Shown here in pieces: positions 14,161 through 23,455 of a stretch of 31,507 bases of DNA. Within the stretch, counting starts at the first letter, position 1. Every line of letters starts with the position of its first letter. Source of the stretch: a virus; IMG/VR virus record IMGVR_UViG_3300020401_000057, positions 1-31,507 of that record. One strand, 5' to 3'. The notes beneath the pieces were generated by a model that was not told the DNA's origin, made no database searches, and saw only the letters and a program-made list of their open reading frames with translations. A program made the translations under genes and the position numbers.

Positions 14161-17100
14161 ATGAGTATTAACATAGATGTACAAGGTAACACAACACCTC
14201 TTGAAAGAGATGTACAAGCCGCTGTAAAAAGAATCAACCGCTCTGGCGGAGTTAAAATCCGTATAGACGAAAAAGGCGTAACGCAACCGCTTGGAAACAT
14301 GAAGCGTAGCGCTGATGAATTTACAAAATCATTGGAAGCTTCTAATGCTCGTGTTCTTGCGTTCGGCGCATCTGTTGGAATTATTAATGCTGTAGCTGAT
14401 GCGTTCAAGGGCTTGGTGACAAGCACCATGAAGGTAGAAAAAAATCTTACTGACATTAATGTTGTGATGGGGCTTACCAATAAGCAGCTTGATAAATTTG
14501 GAGGCGGATTATTTAAGGTAGCAAAAGAAACAGGCGCTGGATTTGATGCAGCAAGTGAAGCTGCCACAGAATTTGCACGTCAAGGTTTGAGTGTTAATGA
14601 AACTTTAAAAAGAACCAAAGACGCTTTGATACTAACAAGGCTGACCGGAATGAAAGCTGCGGAATCGGTTAAATCTTTGACCGCTGCAATGAATACATTT
14701 AAAGGAGAAATTTCAGACTCAACAAAATTGGTAAGTAAATTTGCTGCGGTAGATGTTAAGTTTGCAGTTAGTGCTGAAGATTTCGCTCAAGCTATTGCTA
14801 GGTCAGGACAGGCTGCACGAGACGCAGGGGTTGATTTAAATGATTTAATAGGTTTAGTTACAGCTGTTCAAGAGCGTACTGCTCGTGGTGGTGCTGTAAT
14901 TGGTAATAGTTTTAAAACTATTTTTACAAGGGTTCAAAGGAGTTCTACTCTTAATGAGCTAGAGAATATTGGAATCGCTGTTAGAGATATTAGTGGTAAT
15001 ACTTTACCTGCGATACGTATTTTAGAAAGTCTTGCTAAAAAATACGATCACTTGAATGACGCGCAAAGAGCATATATTTCTCAGAATGTTGCGGGAGTTT
15101 TTCAAGTTAATATTTTAAAAGCCGCTTTGTCTGATTTAAGTAAAGCAAACAGCGTCACTGCACAGGCAACAAAAATTGCATCTAACGCAACAGACGAATC
15201 AAGTAGAAAAAATGAACAATTAAGAGAAACAATGTCTGCACTAGCAGGTGAAACTGGTGTGGCTGTGCAACAACTCGCTAAAACAATTGGAGACATCGCT
15301 CTTGCTCCAGGTATTAATAAAATACTTGATGGTATCAAAGGGCTTGCAGAAGGCGCAACAAATTTACTTGGCAATGGAGAAGATCAAGGTAATACTTTTG
15401 CAAAAGGAGTATTAAAAGGCATTGGAAATATTATTACTGGCCCAGGCTTGGTAGTAATCGGAGCACTATTTACTAAACTTTTTGTAAACGCAGCAAAATA
15501 TGCAACAAGCAGTTTAAGTAGTTTGTTGAATATGAATAAGGCGGCTGCTGGAAGAAAAAGTATTGAAACCAGCTTGATGCAGGTTTTAACTCAAAATGCA
15601 GCTTTGCAGCAAGAAATGCTGAGAACAGATATTAGTCGCGAACAAAAAGAAAAAACAATTTTAAATTTAATTAAACAGCAAACCACTGAGGCTGCAAGAT
15701 TAGCAAGCATTACAAAAAGCATGACACCTTCATTGATGCGTCAAGGTGTTGGGCCTAATTTGAGTTATAGTCGTAGAGGAGCATATGGATTTATTCCAAA
15801 TTATGCTAAAGACGATCAAGAAAAGAAAATGGCCAGAAGCGCAGGATACACACCAGGTCATATCAAAACTATGAATATACCAGGCGCAGGAGGTATGATA
15901 TACAATAGTTCCGAAACGGTTAAAAATTTTCCAGGCCTTTCGCAGCCAGCAATTATGCCGCCCGCTTCAAGTAAAGCTGGAGAGAATTATAAAAAAATAT
16001 TTGCTAGCACGCATGGATTTGATCCATATGCTGCGCAAGGATATATTCCTAATTTTAGTTTAGTTGGCGCACTGCAAAGATTTGCCGCAGGTGGTGGAAA
16101 GCTTACTGGGCTAGCTACATCGAAACATCACCACGGAAATAGCCTGGAAGGCGCTCTTATTAACGAGTGGAAAGCTTCTGGGCGTAGCCAATCAAATTTA
16201 AACAAAGGAAGTATTGACGCTTTTATAACTGCAAATGCTGGTAAATTCGACAACAAAACAGATTTAGTATCTTATAAAGGTCATTTAAGCAGGGGTAGAG
16301 CGGTGGGCCGAGCTGAGCGGGGAATTACGAACATCAATGCAGGAGGGTCAAGCTTTGTTGTGCTTACTGCAGACGAACAAGCAGATAACCCAAATCAACA
16401 TATGTTTGCAAACCGGAGCGGTCAAATTGGTGGTTCTAAGGGTACCGCGACAACAAAGATACTTAAAAAACCAGCAGCTTATAAAATTGCGACCCCTTTA
16501 TATGGAATGGGTCCAGGAGAAGAGAAAAAAATGCAGGCTAAAAAATCTAGAAGCATACAAAATGAGCTTCAAGATTATATGACCAATGGAGCTATTGATC
16601 TCGCAACAGATATTATGGGCAAACCAATTAAGCCTATTAATAAATCACACATAGAAAGCTCTCTTAATAAAGGTGCAGTTAGTGCGGCAGCAGGAGGAAT
16701 ATTTGAATCTGGAATTGCATCAATTATGGATAAAGTTGAAAGCGAAGGCTTGTTCCAAAACTATATGGCTCGAACTGATACATCCGCGATTGACTTGCCA
16801 GCTTCTCCGCAGCTATATGAACTTTTTGGAGTAAAAAATAAAGGTCAGGCTGGGGCTGAAGCAAAAATATCTATGTCCGAGCCAAATATAAAAAGCAGCG
16901 CCAAGAAATTTCTTGATATACTTGGGCCAAAAAGCAAGGATGCGTTTGCGTACGCTGATTCGAACTATAAAGAGAGCGAAAAATTTAGAAGAATGCGGCA
17001 GCCTGGAAGGGCCGCTGCTGGATATATTCCAAATTACGATGATCCATTAACCGCATCAATTAAGCGAGAAAAAAGCGCTGGGGTGCCTGTTTCAAAAATA

Positions 17101-20100
17101 CGAGTTGGGTCACACAGAGCATTAGTTGGCAGAAGCAACCCTATGGGACTGGGAGTTACAAATACTGATGACGAGCCGGGCGGATTAAAAGATTTATTTG
17201 GAGCAAAAGGGTTTGTGCCTAATTATGCTTTAGGTGATATGTTAAAAATGGGCACCCAGGAATCTATTGATAATGCTAATGAACAAGTTGATAAACTTTC
17301 GATGGAGTACGATGATTTGAGAAGCGAAATTAAAGAGGCTAAAAGAATCCAAGAAGAAGCTAATGCAGCAAGTAAAGAAAATCAAAATGAGGTCGACGAG
17401 TATACAAAAGCAATAGAAAAAGACAAGGAAGAATTAAAAAGAAAACGAAAAGGTTCTAAAAGATACAACGAACTTCAAAATAGAATTAATAATACCACCC
17501 AAAAATTAGATGCAGCTAATAATAAACTTACCGCGTCCAAAGATAGATCAAGCGCTGCGACCAATAGAGTTTCAACTGCAGAAAATAAATTAAAAACAAC
17601 TTCAGATAAACTTGCAACCGCAAGAAGAGGCGCCACAAGGCAAACCAGGGCCGGATCTATGAGGAGTGCTGCACCTATGGCTCTTGCGATGGGGCTACCA
17701 ATGGTGTCTGGTATGATTTCTCAGGCAGCTGGAGAAAACAAAACTGGACAAGGAATTGCGGGTGGTCTAACTGGGGCTGCAACAGGAGCCATGATGGGCA
17801 GTATGATTCTACCCGGAGTAGGAACTGCAATCGGCACGGTAGTCGGAGCGCTAGCGGGCGCAGTCAGTTCATATAACCAAGCATCAAAGGCTGCGGACGA
17901 AAAGAAAAAAGCAGACGAAGCGGCGGCTGAAGCTGCGAGAAAAAATGCGCAAGCATTTAATGAAAATTCATTCGCCCAAACAGCAGCTAAAGCTGCTGCG
18001 ACTAACACTCTATTGAAAAACTTTTCTGGAGGTAACGGAGGAATAGGAGCTTTAGGTCTTAATAATAATTTTTCGCTTAATGTTGCAAGCGGAGAAATAA
18101 GTCAAAATGGGTTTCCAACACCATATACGGGGCTTTCACTAAAACAAGCGGCGGCACGAGAAGCTGCATACGAAAAAAATATTTTGAGCGATAGAAGTAT
18201 ACATAAAAGCTTAATAGACTTATCTGATGTTGAAAAAGGAGGGCCAGGAAATGGGATGAGATCAAACATAGAAAAAATATATGGATTCAGCAAGCAAACA
18301 AAACAACAAAATTTCAAAAAAGACATGACTAGAGCTGCAATAGATATTGTTAACAGTGGGTCACAGGGCAATGAATCGGCAATTGAAAATTTAAGAAAAA
18401 AGTATCCTTATAAACAAAAAGAAATTGATGACTTTTCAAAAATGAGTCGGGGAGAGATGGAAATGATGTCACTGCTAGACTCAACCACAAGTGTGAGCGG
18501 CGCAGGCAAAACCGACCTGGAAGCTCTGTTGAATGGCACCATAAAAACCGATAATTCTGCAATCAAAAACGCCGAAGAGGTCGCTCGAAAATTGCAAAAC
18601 GAAATAGTAGCTAATTTATATGGTACTGGAAAAGAAGCTGATAGAGTTCATACCACAACTATTGCGAATACAAAAACTAAAGACGGAAAGCCTGTTACTG
18701 AGCATCGTGAAGTAAAGATGACTGGAAAAGATATGGCAATTTTGCAAAGAGGAGGAAAAGAAAGTTTAGAGCTCGGAAGAAAACTAGGCATGACTGAAAA
18801 GGATATAGAAACCTTTAAAAATGGTCAGCTATTGGCAGTTAAACAACAGTCTCAAATTATACAAGATCAAACAAATGCATTTATTAAAACTTTAAACTTT
18901 CAAAGTATAGAACTTAAAGTTAGACATGATTTAAACAAAAGCCTTCAATCTCAAGCTCATTCCGCAACAGAATTGTCAAATAAAAATAAAGCTTTATCTG
19001 CAATCATGGGAAAAAATTTGAAAGAAGCAACAAGGGTCAGCATGCAAACCGAAGAACAAAGATTGGCGATTAAAAATCAGAGATCTAAATCGGATTTAAC
19101 TGCCGAATCAGATTTTAGATCAGGGTTATTTAAATCAATCTCTGGGAATACTGTGGCTTCAGATCAATTTAGAACAGTTTTTGGAGCAGATCAAAAAGAA
19201 GATGGCACTATAGAGTTTAAGAATAATGCAGGTCTAAAACAATTATTTACAGGGTTAGGCAAAAATGCTGGTACTCCAAAATTTCTTGAAAAACAATACA
19301 ACAAATACATAAACACCGCAGAAAGTGATGGCGTAGAAAGCGCGTTATCAGGAATAGATATAAAGGTATTGAAAGCTATGGTGGAGCAAGAAGATGGAAT
19401 ACTTAAAAATAATGCAGCATTAAGAAGACAATTGGAGGGATTAATTCTAAAAAGAGAAAACGCTTTAGAGCTTTCTAAGAAAGATTTTGATTTTTCAGAT
19501 CAACAATTAACCATTATAAGTAAAATAAACTCAGATCTGGCAAAACAGTCTGATATCAGAAAAGATATATCAGATAGAATTGATATTGACTCAAAAAAGT
19601 TAGCGTCACAAGTGGCTATCGCGCAAAAGACTTTAGAAATAGAAAAGTTAAGAAGGCAAGTTGCTCAAGGCCCTGGATATCAAACTGCATCTGTAACTGC
19701 AAGCAACCAATTGCAAGATATTGATGAAACATTTAATATTCAAGAGCTTGCCATGCGTGGAGAAAACAATATACAAAGAAGAAGTTACGAAAACGAAATT
19801 CTTAATCCACTTAAATCTAAACTACGTTCAAAATCTGAAATGCTGTCAAATCCTAAAAACACCCCAGAACAATCGAAAGTTCTAAGAGAACAATATACAA
19901 AAATTTCAAAAGATATTCGAAAAGCAGAAGAATCACAAGCTATAATCGTAGCACAGCAAGAATCAGAAATTGAGAATTTAATAAAAATGCGCGATCTAAG
20001 AAAAGAAATGATAAAAGACGAATTAAATGCTAGGGGTAGTTTCTCAGCAGGCATGAATGAATCTCTTAGAAAAATGTCTGATGAATCTAGTGACTTTTAT

Positions 20101-21495
20101 AATAATTTGGGGCAAATGATTCCAAATGCTTTTGCGAATAATTTGAGCAACGCAATGACCAATGCAATTAAACAAGGAGGAAGCTTAAAAGATTCTTTGA
20201 AAGATGCAGCTTTATCATTTTTACAAACCATGAATCAAGCGTTCGCGCAACAATTCGCAAGAAACGCTACTCTTGCTATATTTGGTAGCGGCGAGGAAAA
20301 ATTTAGAGGGGGATTGGTAAAAAGAAATAAAGGTGGACTTGTTCCTGGTATGCTTACTAACGGAGAATACAGAATGAATCCAGGCGCAGTTTCTAAATAC
20401 GGGGTTAGTATGATGGATTCTCTAAATGCAGGACACCTACCTAAAAGAAATTCTGGAGGAATGATGAGTTCACTTGTGGGTTTTGGAGTTACAGCTGGAC
20501 TGCAAAGTTTATTTAAAAAGAAAGAAGAGCCAAAGCACGAAGTAAGAAAAAAGGATCGATTTGAAACTGACGGAGCATTTAAAAAACATAATATGTCCGC
20601 TCATTATATGCAAAATAATTCTAGAGCTCAAGCATACGTTGATGAACTTAGACAACAAAAAGCAGAACAAACTAGAAAGTTTATAGAAAAAGCTGAAAAA
20701 CGAGCTCAAAGAGGTCGCGCAATTACTCAATTTATTGGCAACATGGCAATGGGTAAGCTAGGTAAACATCTCGAAAAATCAGGAGCATTCGCTAGGGCCG
20801 ATATAGCTTTAGGCCAAGGCACAGAAATTAGCACTGCAGATGGATTAAAAGGAATTATGGCTCCAGGCGGTAAAATTAAGCTCACCGAAGATATCCCATT
20901 TGGGCCTGCTGGAGTTGGAAAGGCAGGAGACGTAATGGACATTAAAAAGCTAAAAAGTTTTGGTTATAAATTTGGAAAAGGGAATGTTGATAGGGTTGCT
21001 GGTGGCGACCACGGTTGGTGGTCAAATGCCGCACAGTCAATAGGAAGCTTTGGAGAAAAATCCATGGGCATGGCAAGAAAATTTGGCTACAAAAATTCTG
21101 GAGGATCAGTTACAGGACCTTCTGGTATAGATAGAATACCAACAATGTTAAGTGAAGGAGAATATGTTATTCGAGCAGATGCAGCAAGAAAAATTGGAAG
21201 GCCTGCTTTAGAAAAAATCAACTCAGGAAGATATAATTCAGGGGGAATTGTAGCAAGCAATTCTTCTGGTCTTGATGGCGCATCGCCACAATCTGGAGGA
21301 GTAAATAATATATCCATAACAGTAAATGTTGATGGTTCGGGCGGACAATCAGGAGAAAAGAAAGATAACGATAGCAACGGAGATAAAAAGGATAAGATGG
21401 ATAAAATGTCTGCTAAAATTAAAGACCAAGTTGTCACAGTAATTAAAGAAGAAAGTCGCCCTGGAGGTCTACTCGATAAGGGAGGTGACGGATGA
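14161..21495 (+). CDS. Tail tape measure protein, 2444 aa
   Basis: The tape measure sets tail length and fills the tube before DNA passage. Residues about 50-360 resemble the TP901-type tape-measure core (AFGASVGIINAVADAFKG, TARGGAVIGNSFKTIFTRVQ). A hydrophobic stretch lies near 420-450. Four G[FY][IV]PN[YF] motifs lie at residues 543, 627, 954 and 1017. Between the second and third is a block with a nuclease-like pattern E849, D878, E900-x-K902. A coiled coil spans about 1028-1155, a glycine zipper (GIAGGLTGAATGAMMGSM) about 1196-1240, and long helices about 1450-1950. Two copies of the GG..LxxGEYxxxxxAxxxxG motif (2058-2090 and 2314-2357) and a final RPGGLL complete the typical C-terminus. 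At about 1.5 angstrom per residue the upper bound on tail length is roughly 365 nm; folded insertions would shorten it. Start supported by AAGGAACAAGG; the stop overlaps the next ATG. Confidence 0.95.
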   Translation: MSINIDVQGNTTPLERDVQAAVKRINRSGGVKIRIDEKGVTQPLGNMKRSADEFTKSLEASNARVLAFGASVGIINAVADAFKGLVTSTMKVEKNLTDINVVMGLTNKQLDKFGGGLFKVAKETGAGFDAASEAATEFARQGLSVNETLKRTKDALILTRLTGMKAAESVKSLTAAMNTFKGEISDSTKLVSKFAAVDVKFAVSAEDFAQAIARSGQAARDAGVDLNDLIGLVTAVQERTARGGAVIGNSFKTIFTRVQRSSTLNELENIGIAVRDISGNTLPAIRILESLAKKYDHLNDAQRAYISQNVAGVFQVNILKAALSDLSKANSVTAQATKIASNATDESSRKNEQLRETMSALAGETGVAVQQLAKTIGDIALAPGINKILDGIKGLAEGATNLLGNGEDQGNTFAKGVLKGIGNIITGPGLVVIGALFTKLFVNAAKYATSSLSSLLNMNKAAAGRKSIETSLMQVLTQNAALQQEMLRTDISREQKEKTILNLIKQQTTEAARLASITKSMTPSLMRQGVGPNLSYSRRGAYGFIPNYAKDDQEKKMARSAGYTPGHIKTMNIPGAGGMIYNSSETVKNFPGLSQPAIMPPASSKAGENYKKIFASTHGFDPYAAQGYIPNFSLVGALQRFAAGGGKLTGLATSKHHHGNSLEGALINEWKASGRSQSNLNKGSIDAFITANAGKFDNKTDLVSYKGHLSRGRAVGRAERGITNINAGGSSFVVLTADEQADNPNQHMFANRSGQIGGSKGTATTKILKKPAAYKIATPLYGMGPGEEKKMQAKKSRSIQNELQDYMTNGAIDLATDIMGKPIKPINKSHIESSLNKGAVSAAAGGIFESGIASIMDKVESEGLFQNYMARTDTSAIDLPASPQLYELFGVKNKGQAGAEAKISMSEPNIKSSAKKFLDILGPKSKDAFAYADSNYKESEKFRRMRQPGRAAAGYIPNYDDPLTASIKREKSAGVPVSKIRVGSHRALVGRSNPMGLGVTNTDDEPGGLKDLFGAKGFVPNYALGDMLKMGTQESIDNANEQVDKLSMEYDDLRSEIKEAKRIQEEANAASKENQNEVDEYTKAIEKDKEELKRKRKGSKRYNELQNRINNTTQKLDAANNKLTASKDRSSAATNRVSTAENKLKTTSDKLATARRGATRQTRAGSMRSAAPMALAMGLPMVSGMISQAAGENKTGQGIAGGLTGAATGAMMGSMILPGVGTAIGTVVGALAGAVSSYNQASKAADEKKKADEAAAEAARKNAQAFNENSFAQTAAKAAATNTLLKNFSGGNGGIGALGLNNNFSLNVASGEISQNGFPTPYTGLSLKQAAAREAAYEKNILSDRSIHKSLIDLSDVEKGGPGNGMRSNIEKIYGFSKQTKQQNFKKDMTRAAIDIVNSGSQGNESAIENLRKKYPYKQKEIDDFSKMSRGEMEMMSLLDSTTSVSGAGKTDLEALLNGTIKTDNSAIKNAEEVARKLQNEIVANLYGTGKEADRVHTTTIANTKTKDGKPVTEHREVKMTGKDMAILQRGGKESLELGRKLGMTEKDIETFKNGQLLAVKQQSQIIQDQTNAFIKTLNFQSIELKVRHDLNKSLQSQAHSATELSNKNKALSAIMGKNLKEATRVSMQTEEQRLAIKNQRSKSDLTAESDFRSGLFKSISGNTVASDQFRTVFGADQKEDGTIEFKNNAGLKQLFTGLGKNAGTPKFLEKQYNKYINTAESDGVESALSGIDIKVLKAMVEQEDGILKNNAALRRQLEGLILKRENALELSKKDFDFSDQQLTIISKINSDLAKQSDIRKDISDRIDIDSKKLASQVAIAQKTLEIEKLRRQVAQGPGYQTASVTASNQLQDIDETFNIQELAMRGENNIQRRSYENEILNPLKSKLRSKSEMLSNPKNTPEQSKVLREQYTKISKDIRKAEESQAIIVAQQESEIENLIKMRDLRKEMIKDELNARGSFSAGMNESLRKMSDESSDFYNNLGQMIPNAFANNLSNAMTNAIKQGGSLKDSLKDAALSFLQTMNQAFAQQFARNATLAIFGSGEEKFRGGLVKRNKGGLVPGMLTNGEYRMNPGAVSKYGVSMMDSLNAGHLPKRNSGGMMSSLVGFGVTAGLQSLFKKKEEPKHEVRKKDRFETDGAFKKHNMSAHYMQNNSRAQAYVDELRQQKAEQTRKFIEKAEKRAQRGRAITQFIGNMAMGKLGKHLEKSGAFARADIALGQGTEISTADGLKGIMAPGGKIKLTEDIPFGPAGVGKAGDVMDIKKLKSFGYKFGKGNVDRVAGGDHGWWSNAAQSIGSFGEKSMGMARKFGYKNSGGSVTGPSGIDRIPTMLSEGEYVIRADAARKIGRPALEKINSGRYNSGGIVASNSSGLDGASPQSGGVNNISITVNVDGSGGQSGEKKDNDSNGDKKDKMDKMSAKIKDQVVTVIKEESRPGGLLDKGGDG
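16147..16870 (+). other. Nuclease-like block embedded in the tape measure
   Basis: Within tape-measure residues about 660-905, between two GYIPN motifs. The stretch GGIFESGIASIM places a glutamate at 849, AIDLPASPQLYEL an aspartate at 878, and AEAKIS the pair E900-x-K902. The order E ... D-(21)-E-x-K is the classical PD-(D/E)XK nuclease signature. A preceding stretch (HHHGNSLEGALINEW, E663) has a similar opening and may be a second, diverged or scrambled unit. This is a motif-level observation only; the fold is not proven. Confidence 0.4.
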
Positions 21496-22520
21496 GTTTT
21501 TCAAGTTACGAACAAGAATTTGTTATAAACGATCAAATTATAAGCGGTATTTCTTCTGCTTCTATTTCTTATGGATCAAGCGTAGAGCCTTTGTATCTTG
21601 CTGGAATAGGATACATAGACAGTTTCATTAATGGACCAGTAGAAGGCGACCTATCTATTACAAGATACATGCTTGGGCCGGATATTCTTGCAGATAAACG
21701 TGATAATCAAGATCTTACTGGGGGATTTGTTCTTGGAGAAGGAGTTCAAGAAGCAGGTTTTACAAAAGGGCGCGTTATATCTAGAAAAGTTTCTTGTAAT
21801 ATAGGAGAAATTCCAGCCATAGATAATACAATAAGAATTTACGGTAACTTTGGCGGAGGAATTCCAGCAATAACTGGGAGCTATACCGACTCTCAGGGTA
21901 ATCCAATTAGTTCTTATGAAGGTGTTAAAGTAAACCAAGAAGACAGAGAGTATATAATTCCTACTCAAGGTAGTATTGCTGTTGAAATCGGAGGAAACGA
22001 TTATGATATTCTTGGTTTTGCTATCGATAGAACTTTAACAGTCGAGGCTTTATATGCTCTTAATAAAGAACACATTAATTCATTAAAAAATTATGAAGCA
22101 CATGATATACAAATTATATATCCTATAGAAACAAAATTAGATTTTACTATTTCGCAAGAAGATTATAATATATTACAAATGAGAGAGCTGATGGATTATG
22201 ATTCAATTCAATCTAGCGTAGAAAATTTAAATGTTAAAATATATGATCCACAAACAATGGATGATCCAACTCCGCGTGTAATTAATGAATACAATATTGT
22301 TGGCGCGAAACTTTCTTCTGTCAATCAAAGCTCCGCAACAGAGCAAGAAACTACTGTCGCTCTAAGTTTTGTAGGATTCGAAACCGATCCGAGGACACCA
22401 GACACATACCCAACTGAACAAACCACGCCAACACCGAGCTACGGAACAGATGCCACGGGAGATTTTATAACCGCAGAAGAACAGGCTAATTCTGATGAAA
22501 GGATGTTTGGTGGGCTATGA
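21492..22520 (+). CDS. Tail tube/ring-like protein near the tail tip, 342 aa
   Basis: Starts on the stop of the tape measure (ATGA) with GGAGGTGA as a strong ribosome binding site. The protein is beta-rich with no membrane segment. The first half has ISGISSASISYGSSVEPLY and GPVEGDLSITRYM; the second half, GFAIDRTLTVEALYAL, NYEAHDIQIIYPIETKLDFT and IVGAKLSSVNQSSATEQETT. Both halves fit the two-domain tube-like pattern also seen in the 411- and 559-aa proteins and in the next gene. The C-terminus (about 295-342) is a low-complexity T/P/D-rich tail. Placed between ruler and tip proteins, it likely forms a ring at the distal tube end, comparable in position to a distal tail protein. The fold assignment is inference. 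Confidence 0.55.
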   Translation: MSFSSYEQEFVINDQIISGISSASISYGSSVEPLYLAGIGYIDSFINGPVEGDLSITRYMLGPDILADKRDNQDLTGGFVLGEGVQEAGFTKGRVISRKVSCNIGEIPAIDNTIRIYGNFGGGIPAITGSYTDSQGNPISSYEGVKVNQEDREYIIPTQGSIAVEIGGNDYDILGFAIDRTLTVEALYALNKEHINSLKNYEAHDIQIIYPIETKLDFTISQEDYNILQMRELMDYDSIQSSVENLNVKIYDPQTMDDPTPRVINEYNIVGAKLSSVNQSSATEQETTVALSFVGFETDPRTPDTYPTEQTTPTPSYGTDATGDFITAEEQANSDERMFGGL

Positions 22521-23455
22521 GCGAGTTTACTAGTTTTAACAGATGCCTGATTGAACTCGGGGATCAACAAATATTTGCTACATCTGCAAGCTTAAACATT
22601 GCACCATCACTAAAACGCGATGTAAGGTTTGATGGATTTAGTCTTACTGATGCTGGGGCTACGGTAAATGACCCAACTTTTGTACCAACAGGGCCGCTAA
22701 AGGGTTCGTTGTCTTTTGAATTTATAGTTGCTGATCAACATTTTAATCCAATACAAACCATATTTGATATTAGCGAAAATATGAAAGAAAGCCCTATAAC
22801 TATGGGTAGAATAGGTCAATACAGATTTTGGACGGCGTATCTGTCTAACTTTTCTTTTACTATGGAGCCATTTCAGTTAATTAAAGCTAAAGCAGAATAC
22901 GAAATATTTGGAACAATACATGAAATTGGCGACAAAAAACTAGCAGAAGTTCCAGATATTAATCCTGCAGAAAGTTTAAAAAGCTACGGAGAAATAGTTG
23001 CTTCGGGTATAGATCTTCAAGATGAGAATAATAAATTTGATTTAAGAATGCTTAGTGTTGAATACAGTGCAAAAGCTTCTAGGAAGACAACATACACAAT
23101 TAGAATGAATGAACATAGAGCATCGCTACTTTCATCGGGAGGTTTGCTTCCTTACAGGAGCGCAATAAATAGTATAGAAATTAATTGCAACATAAAGTCT
23201 AATAAAATAATTAACTATGTAAATCATATGGGCGAAATACAAATGAAAAATCCTTCTGAAATACCACAAAACGTTGCTGTTGACTTGCACCTATATGGCG
23301 CTAAGAAAATAGATGTTCCAGGTGGTAATCCAGATCGTCAATCTCCGCACATAGCGACATTTAGTTGTATAGGTAAAGTGATGTCTCAGAGTTTAGAGGT
23401 TTCTACAGGAGGGTATCTTAGTGGTAATTTTCAGGTATCACAGGTAATTAGATAA
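22517..23455 (+). CDS. Tail tube/ring-like protein, second copy, 312 aa
   Basis: Overlaps the upstream stop by 4 bases (ATGA). Beta-rich, with two comparable halves. The first has FATSASLNIAPSLKRDVRFDG followed by LKGSLSFEFIVADQ. The second has LRMLSVEYSAKASRKTTYTI followed by SINSIEINCNIKS-type strands (AINSIEINCNIKSNKIINYV) and a closing SGNFQVSQVIR. The pattern of an opening strand, a long loop and a paired-strand sheet is shared with the preceding 342-aa protein and with the tube proteins. It directly precedes the gpM-like gene, so a tail-tip ring or adaptor between tube and tip is likely. No catalytic motif is seen. Exact counterpart in lambda is uncertain. Confidence 0.55.
   Translation: MSEFTSFNRCLIELGDQQIFATSASLNIAPSLKRDVRFDGFSLTDAGATVNDPTFVPTGPLKGSLSFEFIVADQHFNPIQTIFDISENMKESPITMGRIGQYRFWTAYLSNFSFTMEPFQLIKAKAEYEIFGTIHEIGDKKLAEVPDINPAESLKSYGEIVASGIDLQDENNKFDLRMLSVEYSAKASRKTTYTIRMNEHRASLLSSGGLLPYRSAINSIEINCNIKSNKIINYVNHMGEIQMKNPSEIPQNVAVDLHLYGAKKIDVPGGNPDRQSPHIATFSCIGKVMSQSLEVSTGGYLSGNFQVSQVIR

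Noticed and set aside
14118-14567. Minus-strand open frame of 149 codons at the start of the tape measure
   Set aside because: It is antisense to the clearly coding tape-measure N-terminus and shows no recognisable protein features.
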